64,000 nt of DNA from Herpetosiphon geysericola. Lineage in GTDB: Bacteria; Chloroflexota; Chloroflexia; Chloroflexales; Herpetosiphonaceae. The translations under genes and the position numbers were made by a program. The stretch covers positions 248,001 to 312,000 of the forward strand of contig NZ_LGKP01000025.1 of assembly GCF_001306135.1 (NCBI RefSeq), given 5' to 3'. The notes beneath the pieces are model-generated. The model saw only the letters and a program-made list of their open reading frames with translations. It was not told where the DNA came from and made no database searches. Below, one piece after another: positions 17,079-26,357 of the stretch. How positions within the stretch are numbered: the first letter of the stretch is position 1; each line of letters begins with the position of its first letter.

Positions 17079-18500
17079 TTACTCTTCTTCGTCGAATACG
17101 CCGCTGAGTTTGCCGACGGCTCCACCATGTTCGCGGCGGCTGGCCTCACCAAATTGCTCGCGCCGAAAGACGATTTGGCCTTCGAGCATCGTCAACATCA
17201 CTTGGCCCCGCATTTCTTGGCCCATCAAAGGGCTATTTTTGCCTTTTGAAGCCAAGGCCTCTGGCGTGACCGTCCACAGCGCCGCTGGGTCAAAAATCGT
17301 CAGTGTTGCTGGATCGTCTGGCCCTAACGAAATTGGCAGCACATCGATAATCGCCGCTGGGCCAATCGTCATGCGCGCAATCAACTCGACAATATCGATC
17401 TGCATGGTTTGCACCAAGGTCAGCACCATGGGCAAGGCCAATTCCAAGCCAGTAAAGCCTGGAGCAGCAAAGCCATATTCGCATTCTTTATCGACGTGGG
17501 TATGCGGGGCATGGTCGGTTGCGACGGCATCGATTGTGCCATCGCGTAAGCCTGCGATCAAGGCAGCAACATCTTCGCTGGCGCGCAATGGTGGGCTAAC
17601 CCGAGTACGGGTATCGTATGGTGCTAATTGCGACGGATCGTAGGGGCCTTGGCCATCCCATGGCTCCATATTGCCCAGCACCCAGCGATCGGTCATGGTC
17701 AGGTGGTGTGGGGTAACTTCGGCGGTTACACGCACGCCGCGCGCCTTGGCAGCCCGAATCAATTCTACGCCGCCAGCAGTGCTAACATGGCAAATGTGCA
17801 AGCGTCCGCCAGTTTCTTCCGCCAAGGCAATATCGCGAGCGATCATCACCTCTTCGCCAGCAGCAGGCCAACCGCTCAAGCCCAAGCGCGTTGCGACCGC
17901 GCCCTCATTCATCGGCGCACCGCGCACAATGCTCAAATCTTCGCAATGGTTCATCACCGGGCGGCCAGTCATTTTGCTATAGAGCAATGCTTGGCGCATG
18001 ATGTGAGCATCCCAAACTGGCGAGCCATCATCACTAAAGCCATGGGCGCCAGCTTCGGCCAATTCGATCAGTGGTGCAAGCACTTTACCTTCGCGGCCAA
18101 GGGTTACCGCACCGATTGGCAGCACATGAATTGGCCCATGGCGGGCGGCAATATCAAATTGTTGGCGAATCAGCGGAGCCGAATCGAGCGCAGGATTGGT
18201 GTTGGGCATTGGGCAAATCGTTGTGTAGCCACCACGCACCGCCGCATCCATGCCTGTGGCAATCGTTTCTTTGCCCTCGAAGCCTGGTTCGCGCAAGTGG
18301 GTGTGAATATCGATAAAGCCAGGGGTTACAAAACAACCAGAGGCATCGATAAATTCAACATCATCGCCATACGAATCGGGAGCCATGGCCAACTCGATGA
18401 CCTCGCGCACCCGATTGTTTTCCAGCACCAAATCCCCGACGGTCGCAGTTTTGCGGGCTGGATCGATGATACAGCCATTTTTGATCACAATCCGTGACAT
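17079..18500 (-). CDS. pyrC: Dihydroorotase, class I
   Basis: A 473-residue zinc amidohydrolase that interconverts carbamoyl-aspartate and dihydroorotate in pyrimidine synthesis. Visible metal-site motifs are GFIDIHTHLREPGFEGKE near the N-terminus, MNHCEDLS, LHICHVSTAGGVELIRAAK, VTAEVTPHHLTMTD and AVATDHAPHTHVDKECE. The overall layout fits the AllB/PyrC class I family. Allantoinase is the main alternative, less likely here. The ATG at 18500 is preceded by a weak AG-rich site (GTGGAGTTC). It lies 23 nt downstream of the DUF2270 gene and is probably cotranscribed with it. Confidence 0.92.
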   Translation of the reverse strand: MSRIVIKNGCIIDPARKTATVGDLVLENNRVREVIELAMAPDSYGDDVEFIDASGCFVTPGFIDIHTHLREPGFEGKETIATGMDAAVRGGYTTICPMPNTNPALDSAPLIRQQFDIAARHGPIHVLPIGAVTLGREGKVLAPLIELAEAGAHGFSDDGSPVWDAHIMRQALLYSKMTGRPVMNHCEDLSIVRGAPMNEGAVATRLGLSGWPAAGEEVMIARDIALAEETGGRLHICHVSTAGGVELIRAAKARGVRVTAEVTPHHLTMTDRWVLGNMEPWDGQGPYDPSQLAPYDTRTRVSPPLRASEDVAALIAGLRDGTIDAVATDHAPHTHVDKECEYGFAAPGFTGLELALPMVLTLVQTMQIDIVELIARMTIGPAAIIDVLPISLGPDDPATLTIFDPAALWTVTPEALASKGKNSPLMGQEMRGQVMLTMLEGQIVFRREQFGEASRREHGGAVGKLSGVFDEEE

Positions 18501-18523
18501 GTAGAACTCCACTGATTGGGCGC

Positions 18524-19318
18524 TTATTCGTTTGGCGTACCGCTGCCCATTTTATCGCGGGCCTCGTTGCGACTTAGAATTTCGCCACTTGATTCTTGCG
18601 ATTTTTCGCCTAGCCAGCCAAGCCAGACCAAGCCACCATTGAAGGCCAGCCCAAACAAGAGCATAAACCAACTTGGCAATGGCCCGACGGCAGCCCGATC
18701 ATACACCTCAGTAAACGATCGAGCAATTGTGGGATGAATGCCAACTTTGGTGACCCAACTCAAAGCCAAGAGAGCAAAAATCCAAACATAATTGCGCCGC
18801 AAGCGCCGACTCATCGCTTCGATGACGCTGATGTTAAAGTGCGGCTCCATTAAATCTTGGGCCAAGAGTTCGCGCCAATGCGGCCCGCCGTTATCGCTAT
18901 CCGGCTCGGGCGCAAGCATATCGGCAAAGAATTCGGTTTCCATCACCCGCACCCGCGTCCGCCACAAATCGTAAAAACGATAGCGCCGTGCCTCGATAAA
19001 CAGAAAAAACATAATCAACAGCGAATTGAGCAGAATCATCACCGGGGTATTGCTGGCGCTGCTGAAGGCAAACGAAAGCGTTGCCCCAGTTGTCAGCACT
19101 GCCCAATTGGTCGTGCCATCGAGCCGCACCCGCCAGGTGTTGGCACGCGACAATTCGCCGCGATACAAGTGAACCAAGGCGGTGTTAAATTCGTTTGGCG
19201 TGAGTGGTCGGGTAATCGGCAGCGGCGCACGGGGCATTGGTGCGGCTGTGGTGACCCGTGGGCCACGCATGGTTGGTGGCTCCGTCGGGCTGGGCGGAAT
19301 AAAGGTTGGGCGTTGCAT
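18524..19318 (-). CDS. DUF2270 integral membrane protein
   Basis: A 264-residue protein of the DUF2270 family. After a Pro-rich N-terminus comes the conserved core RPLTPNEFNTALVHLYRGEL, then SRANTWRVRLDGTTNWAVL, two hydrophobic helices (TTGATLSFAFSSAS.. and MILLNSLLIMFFLFIEARRYRF), the segment YDLWRTRVRVMETEF, and two more helices near the C-terminus. It should be a four-helix membrane protein. No activity is known for the family. The ATG at 19318 lies after AAGGTACTGGC; the upstream extension falls in the catagaac repeat and is rejected. It precedes pyrC on the same strand. Confidence 0.75.
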   Translation of the reverse strand: MQRPTFIPPSPTEPPTMRGPRVTTAAPMPRAPLPITRPLTPNEFNTALVHLYRGELSRANTWRVRLDGTTNWAVLTTGATLSFAFSSASNTPVMILLNSLLIMFFLFIEARRYRFYDLWRTRVRVMETEFFADMLAPEPDSDNGGPHWRELLAQDLMEPHFNISVIEAMSRRLRRNYVWIFALLALSWVTKVGIHPTIARSFTEVYDRAAVGPLPSWFMLLFGLAFNGGLVWLGWLGEKSQESSGEILSRNEARDKMGSGTPNE

Positions 19319-19346
19319 AGCCAGTACCTTTTTGCATAAGAACATA

Positions 19347-19447
19347 GAACAAAGAGCATAGAACAACGTTTGGCTATGCTCTTTTTGCTCGGCGGATCAA
19401 TAATCAATCCTCTGATCGCTATGTTCTATGTTCTATGCTCTTTGTTC
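19347..19447. repeat. 19-bp inverted repeat of the gaacatagagcatag word
   Basis: The arms gaacaaagagcatagaaca (19347-19365) and its exact reverse complement (19429-19447) flank 63 nt. The right arm ends 1 nt before the pfkA stop codon. It could act as a pfkA transcript end or protect the 3' end; there is no clear T-tract. Confidence 0.6.
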
Positions 19448-19448
19448 T

Positions 19449-20444
19449 TTAGTAACGATCAAGAATTTTTGAAAGTTCGTAGAGCTTGGCATCAAGCACT
19501 TTGGGATTTGCCAGCACTTCATCATAGGGCGTGACGGTTAATTTGCGTGATTGCACGCCAACCAAACCGCCGTTCTTACCAGATAGCAAAAACTCGACCG
19601 CGCCCGAACCAAGCCGCGTCGCCAAGGTGCGATCAAAGGCCGATGGCGAGCCGCCGCGTTGAATATGGCCTAAAATGGTGGCTCGCGTGCGGAAGCTAAA
19701 GCTAAAGCCACTTTCCTCAGCATCGATTTGGTTAATTTGGTCTTGGATGGTTTGGGCGTTTAGGTGCGCGCCTTCGGCTGCCACAATCACGCAGTTGGTT
19801 TTGCCTTTGCGAAACGAACGTTTGATCACTTCGACCACATCTTCAATCGTTGTATCTGGAATTTCGGGAATTAAGATCGCCTCAGCGCCGCCAGCCAAGC
19901 CGCCCATCAAGGCCAAATAGCCAGAGTGACGACCCATAGTTTCGATGATAAAGGCCCGTTGATGCGATGAAGCTGTATCTTTAATTTTATCGATCGCTTC
20001 AAGCACCGTGTTGAGCGCGGTATCTGCACCGATGCTCATATCTGTGCCATACATATCGTTATCAATCGTGCCAGGCAGACAGATGGTTGGCAAGCCATGT
20101 TCGGCGGTCAGAGCAGCGGCCCCGCGCAACGAACCATCGCCGCCGATCACTACTAAGCCTTCGATCCCATGCCAGCGTAAATTCTCGATTGCTTTTTCGC
20201 GGCCTGCGGGAGTCATAAATTCGGGCGAGCGGGCGGTAAGCAGCATCGTGCCGCCACGTTGAATAATCCCGCCCACATCTTTATATTCAAGCCGACGCAT
20301 ATCATTTTGAATCAGGCCAGCATAGCCTCGATAGACGCCAAACACTTCACAACCTGCATGGAGCGCAGTCCGCGTGACAGCACGGATTGCGGGATTCATT
20401 CCTGGGGAGTCGCCACCACTGGTTAAAACGGCAATGCGATGCAT
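19449..20444 (-). CDS. pfkA: 6-phosphofructokinase
   Basis: A 331-residue glycolytic enzyme that phosphorylates fructose 6-phosphate. It has LTSGGDSPGMNPAIRAV at the N-terminus, IGGDGSLRGA (the phosphoryl-donor loop, with the Gly typical of ATP-dependent enzymes rather than the Asp of PPi enzymes), the catalytic LPGTIDNDMYGTD, ETMGRHSGYLA, and LGHIQRGGSPSAFDR. The donor assignment is inferred from that loop. The ATG at 20444 is preceded by GAGGT at good spacing; an in-frame TTG lies 6 nt earlier. The 19-bp inverted repeat follows its stop. Confidence 0.93.
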   Translation of the reverse strand: MHRIAVLTSGGDSPGMNPAIRAVTRTALHAGCEVFGVYRGYAGLIQNDMRRLEYKDVGGIIQRGGTMLLTARSPEFMTPAGREKAIENLRWHGIEGLVVIGGDGSLRGAAALTAEHGLPTICLPGTIDNDMYGTDMSIGADTALNTVLEAIDKIKDTASSHQRAFIIETMGRHSGYLALMGGLAGGAEAILIPEIPDTTIEDVVEVIKRSFRKGKTNCVIVAAEGAHLNAQTIQDQINQIDAEESGFSFSFRTRATILGHIQRGGSPSAFDRTLATRLGSGAVEFLLSGKNGGLVGVQSRKLTVTPYDEVLANPKVLDAKLYELSKILDRY

Positions 20445-20515
20445 GATCAAACCTCATTGAAGTTATTATGCTTGAAGCGGCGACATTGCCGTCGATGGCA
20501 GCCTTGCCATTGAGT

Positions 20516-20692
20516 TCAAAACACTTTTCGTAAAATCCACCAGACCAAGATCACACTCGCCACCAGAAACCCCAGAAAACCTAGCCCACTTACTGGAACG
20601 ACAATGACGATTGAAGTTCGTCGAATTACAACCCACAAGACGATTGCGATTGCTACCCACAGGAGTAGTCGATTGGTTGACGATTTTCGCAT
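20516..20692 (-). CDS. Small two-helix membrane protein
   Basis: A 58-residue protein with two predicted membrane helices (LLLWVAIAIVLWVVI and GLGFLGFLVASVILVWWIL) separated by a short VVPVSG turn and bounded by basic residues (MRKSSTNR, ILRKVF). I do not recognise the family. The ATG at 20692 has GAGG just upstream, which favours it over an upstream in-frame ATG at 20719. It stands alone in the gap upstream of pfkA on the same strand, so it may be cotranscribed with pfkA. Confidence 0.55.
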   Translation of the reverse strand: MRKSSTNRLLLWVAIAIVLWVVIRRTSIVIVVPVSGLGFLGFLVASVILVWWILRKVF

Positions 20693-21051
20693 ATGTGCCT
20701 CGGCCTTGGTGCGCCCCATTATACCAAGAAGCGATTATTTCGGTGCTAATTGATTTCAGGGGTATCATGGCATTGTTCAATCCAAATAGCAAGCGTTTTC
20801 GTAGGGATGGGTTAGAACAAAGAACATAGAACATAGAGCATAGCAGAGCTACGCTTTTTAACGCAGAGACGCAGAGCATGGCAGGTTATCGGCTGATGGC
20901 TATTGCCTAACGGAACGATTTTTAGGATCTTTATGATCTATAGCCCAAAGCCAAGATCCATCTTTCCCTCTGCGCCTCTGCGTTAAATTTTGACTCCTAA
21001 TCATTTTTGATTTTTGACTTTTGACTTCTAACTTTTACAAAGGGGTTTCGT
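20693..21051. repeat. Intergenic word-repeat region
   Basis: About 360 nt holding gaacatagaacatagagcat, two copies of the cgcagaggcgcagag word in opposite senses (near 20860 and 20965), and attttgacttttgacttc just before the next gene. No further gene is visible. Confidence 0.6.
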
Positions 21052-22089
21052 ATGCAATCGTCGCTTGATCGTTCGCAGCCGCGCTCGGCTCAAACTGCGC
21101 TCTGGCTGGGTATTGTGTTTAGTTTTGCTTTTACCGCGCTGATTTGGTGGGCGGGCCAGCGCTTGCACGCCATCGAAAAGCTGCCCGATCAAGGGGCAAG
21201 TTGGTACTACTGGCAATTGCCCAATCCAACCTTGTGGTCGCGGGTTACTGCATGGGGCGGCTACTTCTTGCATCAAGTGACGATTTGGGGCGCAATTTAT
21301 TATGCCCAAACCCGGGTCAAAAAATATACCAACGGCTTGCAAGCGATCAATTGGTTTGCCCTTGGCGCTAATGCGTTGTTTATTGTGCTGCACTTTATCC
21401 AAACCCATTTTTGGTATGATGGCCTCGCCCAAGATGTGTCGATCTTCAGCTCGCAAGGCTCAGTCATTGTCATGCTGGTCTGGATTTTGTTGATGGAAAA
21501 CAGCCGCCGTGGCTTGTTTATGGGCAAGCGGGCGCCAATTAGCAAGGAAATTGGCCGTGCTGCGCGTCAATATCATGGCTATGTCTTCTCGTGGGCAGCC
21601 ATTTACACCTTCTGGTATCACCCAATGGAAACCAGCAGCGGCCACTTAGTTGGCTTTGTGTATATGTTCTTCCTGTTGCTCCAAGGCAGCCTATTTCTCA
21701 CCCGCATTCACGTTAATCGCTGGTGGATGTTGACTCAAGAGGTGATGGTGTTGTTTCACGGCGCGATGGTGGCCTTCGTGCAAGCTGGGCCAACTGGCTT
21801 CTGGCCGATGTTCTTCTTTGGCTTTTTCGGCATTTTCGTCATCACCCAAATGCATGGCTTGGGCTTGAGCAAAGCTTGGCGCTGGCTGCTTGGCGGCGCT
21901 TATCTCGCCTTAGTTATCGGCATTTACACCTGGCGCGGCTGGAACAAAATCGATGAAATTGTGCGCATTCCAGTAATTGAATATGCCTTAGTCGCCGTGT
22001 TGGCATTGTTGATTTGGCTCGTCCTGCAAGCCGCCAAGCTGTTTACTCGCCGCAAAGCCGTTTTAGTGAGCGATGAGCAAGGAGCATAG
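21052..22089 (+). CDS. Polytopic membrane protein, unknown function
   Basis: A 345-residue integral membrane protein with about eight to nine hydrophobic helices (for example LWLGIVFSFAFTALIWWAG, AIYTFWYHPMETSSGHLVGF, VYMFFLLLQGSLFLTRIHV, PMFFFGFFGIFVITQMHGL). Conserved-looking His and Trp residues sit in or near helices (YFLHQVTIW, FWYHPME, VLFHGAMVAF, QMHGLGL), which could hint at metal or haem binding, but I cannot name a family. The ATG at 21052 is preceded by AAAGGGG. It is bounded by repeat-rich gaps on both sides and appears monocistronic. Confidence 0.75.
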   Translation: MQSSLDRSQPRSAQTALWLGIVFSFAFTALIWWAGQRLHAIEKLPDQGASWYYWQLPNPTLWSRVTAWGGYFLHQVTIWGAIYYAQTRVKKYTNGLQAINWFALGANALFIVLHFIQTHFWYDGLAQDVSIFSSQGSVIVMLVWILLMENSRRGLFMGKRAPISKEIGRAARQYHGYVFSWAAIYTFWYHPMETSSGHLVGFVYMFFLLLQGSLFLTRIHVNRWWMLTQEVMVLFHGAMVAFVQAGPTGFWPMFFFGFFGIFVITQMHGLGLSKAWRWLLGGAYLALVIGIYTWRGWNKIDEIVRIPVIEYALVAVLALLIWLVLQAAKLFTRRKAVLVSDEQGA

Positions 22090-22255
22090 AACATAGAGCA
22101 TAGGCAGAAATTTAACGCAGCGGCGCAGAGCAATAACGTATGAAGGATGAGGGATGAAGGATGAACTTGATCCATGGCATTAGGGTAGTTCGTTGCTAAA
22201 ACAGCTTCGCGATCTTTGTGCCCTTCGTGGTTTCATCCTTCGTGCGCTTCGTGGA
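22090..22255. repeat. Intergenic word-repeat block
   Basis: This gap between the membrane protein and priA is nearly all recurring words: gaacatagagcatag, aacgcagcggcgcagagc, atgaaggatgagggatgaagg and ccttcgtggtttcatccttc. No gene or clear terminator is present. Confidence 0.6.
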
Positions 22256-24745
22256 TCATAATAAACTGACCGGATCAACATCGATCGTCCAGCCAGCAGG
22301 AATCTTCAAGCCATGCAATAAATCGGTTGGGTCGGGCAAGCGCACCAAAATATGCCAGCGATAGAGATCGCGCACTTTTTGCAAAAAGGCTGGCGACGGC
22401 CCAATAATCGCCCAATCGCGAATCCGCCGCCGCTCTAGCTCTTCGCGCAGCTGAGTATCGAATTCGCGCACCACTCGCTCGACAGTTTTGCTCGATGGCG
22501 ATTGGGTCATAAAGCGAATCAGGCGGCTAAATGGCGGGTAGTGGGCTGTCCGCCGAAAGGCAATTTCCTCACGATAAAATTGGCGATAGTCGTGTTGGGC
22601 CGCTGCCTGAATTGCATAATGTTCAGGATTATAGCTTTGGATGATGACCTGCCCGCCGCCAGCCCGCCGTCCAGCTCGTCCCGCCACTTGGGCCAACAGC
22701 TGAAAGGTACGTTCGCCCGAACGAAAATCGGGCAAATTCAAGGCCGTGTCGGCGGTAATTACGCCAACCAACGTCACCAACGGCAAATCGAAGCCCTTGG
22801 CAACCATCTGGGTGCCAACCAAAATATCGGCTTCGTGCTGGGTAAATTGGTTGAGCAAGGCTTCGTGCGAGCCTTTGCGCCCAGTTACATCACGATCCCA
22901 GCGCATCACCCGCGCTTCAGGATAGAGCAATTTAACTTCTTCGACCACCCGTTGCGTGCCAACCCCAAAATCGCGAATGCGGGTGCTAAAACAGCTTGGG
23001 CAATTGCGCGGCACCCAATCGACATGGCCACAATAATGGCAGCGCAACGTCGGCGGCGCATTCGGCTCGCCCTCGGTTCCGTGCACCGCCAAGGCCACCG
23101 CACAACGCGGGCACTGAATCGTCGTGCCACAATCACGGCACATCACAAACGAGGCAATGCCACGCCGATTCAAAAATAAAATGGTTTGTTCGCGCTTTTC
23201 CAGCGTGCGTTGAATTGCGCTTTGCAATGGGCGGCTAAACATCGAGCGCACCCCAGCCTTCAGCTCGCTGCGCATATCGACGATCTGCACTGGCGGCATG
23301 GGAATCGGATCAGCTTTGGTTACGCCAGCCACCGTTTTGCGCCCAACTCGTTCGTGCAATTCGAGCACGGCGTATTTGTTGATTTGTACGGCGTAGGCAC
23401 TTTCTAATGATGGCGTGGCGCTGCCCAAAATCAGCACAGCGCCCGCTAATTCTGCCAACTTCACCGCCAAATCGCGGGCGTTGTAGTAGGGCGTGGCCTC
23501 GTGTTTAAACGAATGTTCATGTTCTTCGTCAACAATAATTAATTGCAATTTGCCCAGCGGCGACCAAATTGCCGAGCGCGATCCAATCGCCACTTGGGCA
23601 GCGCCACGCCGCAAACGCCGCCATTCGTCGTAGCGCTCGCCAACGCTCAGTTCCGAGTGCAACACCGCCAATTGCTCGGGAAAGCGCGCCGCAAAACGCC
23701 GCACCAGTTGCGTGGTGAGGGCAATTTCTGGCACCAACACCAAGGCTTGTCCGCCATTGCGTAGTGCTCGGCCAATCGCCCGCAAATACAGCTCGGTTTT
23801 GCCACTACCAGTTACGCCATGCAACAAAATTGGTTTGGCTTTGCCTGTGCGGCTTGCTAAATCTTGGGCCTCGACAATTTGGCGCCAACCCCGTTCTTGC
23901 TCAAGCGTCAGTTCTGGCGGAAACTCCAAGGCTGGAATGCGCCCAAGCAGCGGGTCGCGTCGCACCTCAACTTGCTCAAGCTGAATCAAATTACGCAAGG
24001 CCAAGCTGCGCAGATGGCTCAAGCTTGCGCCAACATCACGCAACTCAGGCAATAGAACCATTTCGCCATCAAGCGCTTGCTCCAAAATTGCTTGATAAAT
24101 TGCCGCCAAACGCGGCGCTTTGCTCAATTCGGCCAAGGCTTCGGCAGGGGTGGTGCTGGTTGGTTGCACGCTCCATTCGCGTTTTGGTTTGGCCGCTGGC
24201 CGCGAAACCAAACTACCCAATGCAATCAAGCCCCGTTCATGCAATTCGGTATAACTGCGGCGCAGATCAGCGTCCGAGCCACGCAAATCAACGCGCAGCT
24301 GGCGTTCGCTTTGCTCGCCAACGCGCCGCAGATGAAACAAAATCGCCCGTTCGCGCTCATCAAGCACGCCAAGTTCGATTTTCTGGCCGTGCTCGGTTGG
24401 GCGCCATGTACGCTCAATTTCTTGCTTCACACCTGGCGGCATAGTCAATTGCACCGCATCCCACAGCCGCACGGCCTGCGTTTGGCTAAACCATTGCGCC
24501 AAGGCCAATTGAGCTGGGGCGGCAATCGCTTCGGGGTCGGCATGTTCAAGAATATCGCGCACCACAAAGCCTTGGGGCCGTTGGGTGCTAAATTCTAAAA
24601 CGACGCCTTGCACTCGCCGCGGCCCAAGCGGAACCCACACCAAAGCTCCAACGCTCAACGGGCGGAGCTGCGGCGGCACGGCATAGGTCAAAATCGCCTC
24701 AGGGTTATCGGGCAAATAGGCATTGAGCGCAACGTGGGCATACAT
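22256..24745 (-). CDS. priA: Primosomal protein N' (PriA helicase)
   Basis: An 829-residue superfamily 2 helicase that reloads the replisome at stalled forks. The N-terminal DNA-binding region is followed by Walker A LLHGVTGSGKTELYL, Walker B IIVDEEHEHSFKHE, ILGSATPSLESAYA and IQSYNPEHYAIQ. The zinc-binding insert carries eight Cys in four pairs (CRDCG, CPRCA, CHYCG, CPSCF). The C-terminus continues with VGTQMVAKGFDLPLVTLVG. The length is somewhat above the E. coli protein. The ATG at 24745 is a reasonable start, but its best ribosome site (GAAGGAAG) is ~15 nt away; an in-frame GTG at 24772 is possible. Confidence 0.93.
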   Translation of the reverse strand: MYAHVALNAYLPDNPEAILTYAVPPQLRPLSVGALVWVPLGPRRVQGVVLEFSTQRPQGFVVRDILEHADPEAIAAPAQLALAQWFSQTQAVRLWDAVQLTMPPGVKQEIERTWRPTEHGQKIELGVLDERERAILFHLRRVGEQSERQLRVDLRGSDADLRRSYTELHERGLIALGSLVSRPAAKPKREWSVQPTSTTPAEALAELSKAPRLAAIYQAILEQALDGEMVLLPELRDVGASLSHLRSLALRNLIQLEQVEVRRDPLLGRIPALEFPPELTLEQERGWRQIVEAQDLASRTGKAKPILLHGVTGSGKTELYLRAIGRALRNGGQALVLVPEIALTTQLVRRFAARFPEQLAVLHSELSVGERYDEWRRLRRGAAQVAIGSRSAIWSPLGKLQLIIVDEEHEHSFKHEATPYYNARDLAVKLAELAGAVLILGSATPSLESAYAVQINKYAVLELHERVGRKTVAGVTKADPIPMPPVQIVDMRSELKAGVRSMFSRPLQSAIQRTLEKREQTILFLNRRGIASFVMCRDCGTTIQCPRCAVALAVHGTEGEPNAPPTLRCHYCGHVDWVPRNCPSCFSTRIRDFGVGTQRVVEEVKLLYPEARVMRWDRDVTGRKGSHEALLNQFTQHEADILVGTQMVAKGFDLPLVTLVGVITADTALNLPDFRSGERTFQLLAQVAGRAGRRAGGGQVIIQSYNPEHYAIQAAAQHDYRQFYREEIAFRRTAHYPPFSRLIRFMTQSPSSKTVERVVREFDTQLREELERRRIRDWAIIGPSPAFLQKVRDLYRWHILVRLPDPTDLLHGLKIPAGWTIDVDPVSLL

Positions 24746-25167
24746 AGCAGTGGGATTGCTTCCTTCACACAAAACAACGCAAATCTATCATAGCACATCC
24801 TTGCTAGCCCATTTTTAATGAATTATGAGGGATCAAAACAAAAGTCAAAAGGCAGAAGTCAAATAGTGATCAGGGATCAGTTGTTAGGGGCTAGGGATCA
24901 AGCTAAAGATTGGGCTTTTTGCTATGGGAACAACATCAAGCAAATCTGTGGCAATCTGTGGCTAAAATATACTTATTCGTGGAATTCGTGGCTAAAAACA
25001 GTCTTCGCGTGCTTTGCGGTTACGATACTTCGTGTCCTTCGTGGATCAATCCGTTAACGCAGCGGCGTAGAGAGTGAATGAACCTTTCTTGGGCGCTTAA
25101 TTCAGTCAAGAGGCGGTACAATCGACTGGAATTAATTGGCATAATGGAAGCGATCAAGGAGGAAGCA
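24746..25167. repeat. Intergenic mosaic of word repeats
   Basis: About 420 nt in front of the SnoaL-like gene. It contains gaattatgagggatc, aaaagtcaaaaggcag, gcaaatctgtggcaatctgtggc, attcgtggaattcgtggc, the cgcgtgctttgcggtt word and aacgcagcggcgtagagag. No gene is apparent except the downstream start with AAGGAGG at 25155. Confidence 0.6.
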
Positions 25168-25560
25168 ATGCTCGACGATCAAACCCTTATTCGCCAATTG
25201 GTAACGACATGGATTGAAGCAACCGAAGCAGGCGATATTAACAAAATCTTGCCTTTGTTGGATGATGAAGTGATTTTTTTGGTCGCAGGCCAAGCCCCAA
25301 TGCGCGGCAAGCAGGCCTTCGCCGCCGCCTCAGCAGGGTTAAGCCAATTCAAGCTCAAGATCGCGTTTGAAATTCAAGAAATTAGGCTCAATGGCAAATG
25401 GGCCACTTGCTGGAACCAACTGCGGGTGCAGATTCAGCCACCCAATGGCCAAGCGCCAATTGTTCGCGCTGGCGATAGCTTTTCGTTGTGGCAGAAGCAT
25501 GCCCACGGTTGGCTCTTGCTGCGCGACGCGAATATGCTCCAAACATTAAAGGAGGATTGA
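25168..25560 (+). CDS. SnoaL-like (YybH/SgcJ type) protein
   Basis: A 130-residue protein of the NTF2/SnoaL fold: an N-terminal helix pair (LIRQLVTTWIEATEAGDINKI), PLLDDEVIFLVAGQAPMRGKQAF, then strands ending in GDSFSLWQKHAHGWLLLRDANML. Members are small dimeric proteins, some enzymes and some ligand binders; the ligand cannot be told here. The ATG at 25168 follows AAGGAGG with 6 nt spacing; upstream in-frame starts lack a site. The PaiB-like gene begins 2 nt after its stop, so they form a two-gene operon. Confidence 0.82.
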   Translation: MLDDQTLIRQLVTTWIEATEAGDINKILPLLDDEVIFLVAGQAPMRGKQAFAAASAGLSQFKLKIAFEIQEIRLNGKWATCWNQLRVQIQPPNGQAPIVRAGDSFSLWQKHAHGWLLLRDANMLQTLKED

Positions 25561-25562
25561 CG

Positions 25563-26201
25563 ATGTATCTACCCAAACATTTTGCCGAGCCACGCCTCGA
25601 AGTGTTGCAGGAATTAATCCAATGCCAACCCTTGGCAACAATTATTACGCTCAATCAAAATGGCATCAACGCCAATCACATCCCGCTTTATCTCGATCCG
25701 CAGGCTGGCGAATTTGGTACGCTCTACGGCCATGTGGCGCGCGCCAACAGCATCTGGCAGGAGCATACGTCGCAACACGAAATATTGGCAATTTTCCATG
25801 GCAGCGATAGCTACATCACGCCAAGTTGGTATGCTAGCAAAGCCCAAACTGGCAGGGTTGTGCCAACCTGGAACTATGCAGTCGCCCATGCCTATGGCCA
25901 GTTGCAGGTTATTGACGATCCGCAATGGCTGCGCCAACAACTTGAACACTTGACCAACCACAATGAAGCATCATTTGAGCATCAATGGCAAGTTGGCGAT
26001 GCGCCCCACGAGTATACCGAAGCCTTACTTAAGGCGATTGTTGGGATCGCAATTCCAATTACCCGCTTGTTGGGCAAATGGAAGGTTAGCCAAAACCAGC
26101 CTCATGCCAATCAACAAAGCGTGATTGCAGGCCTAGAGGCCAGCAACGAACCTACAGCAGCAGCAATGATTGAGCTGATCAAACAACGCCAATCATCGTG
26201 A
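25563..26201 (+). CDS. FMN-binding PaiB-family regulator
   Basis: A 212-residue protein of the PaiB family (FMN-binding split barrel, annotated as negative transcriptional regulators). Family marks include MYLPKHFAEP at the start, the barrel strands PLATIITLNQNGINANHIPLYL, AIFHGSDSYITPSWYA and RVVPTWNYAVAHAYG, and the C-terminal KWKVSQNQPHANQQSVIAGL. In Bacillus PaiB affects protease genes; oxidoreductase activity on flavin is an alternative. The ATG at 25563 follows GGAGG, which lies in the 3' end of the SnoaL-like gene, implying translational coupling. Confidence 0.88.
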   Translation: MYLPKHFAEPRLEVLQELIQCQPLATIITLNQNGINANHIPLYLDPQAGEFGTLYGHVARANSIWQEHTSQHEILAIFHGSDSYITPSWYASKAQTGRVVPTWNYAVAHAYGQLQVIDDPQWLRQQLEHLTNHNEASFEHQWQVGDAPHEYTEALLKAIVGIAIPITRLLGKWKVSQNQPHANQQSVIAGLEASNEPTAAAMIELIKQRQSS

Positions 26202-26357
26202 CGCTGCGCTAGGCTGATTAATGTAAGCTGCTATGGATTGTTAGACCGTTGCTTGAGAATACCTAGCAGATTAATGCGTGCTTCATTGACCCACCGCGCT
26301 TACTTATTAGCCCTGGGGTCATTTCATTTGGCATTCTTTTTATGAAGGAGTATGGCT

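Noticed and set aside
21052-22089. Considered a terminal oxidase or cytochrome-type subunit because of His-bearing helices
   Set aside because: No CXXCH, no recognisable haem or copper motif and no partner genes, so only membrane protein is supported.
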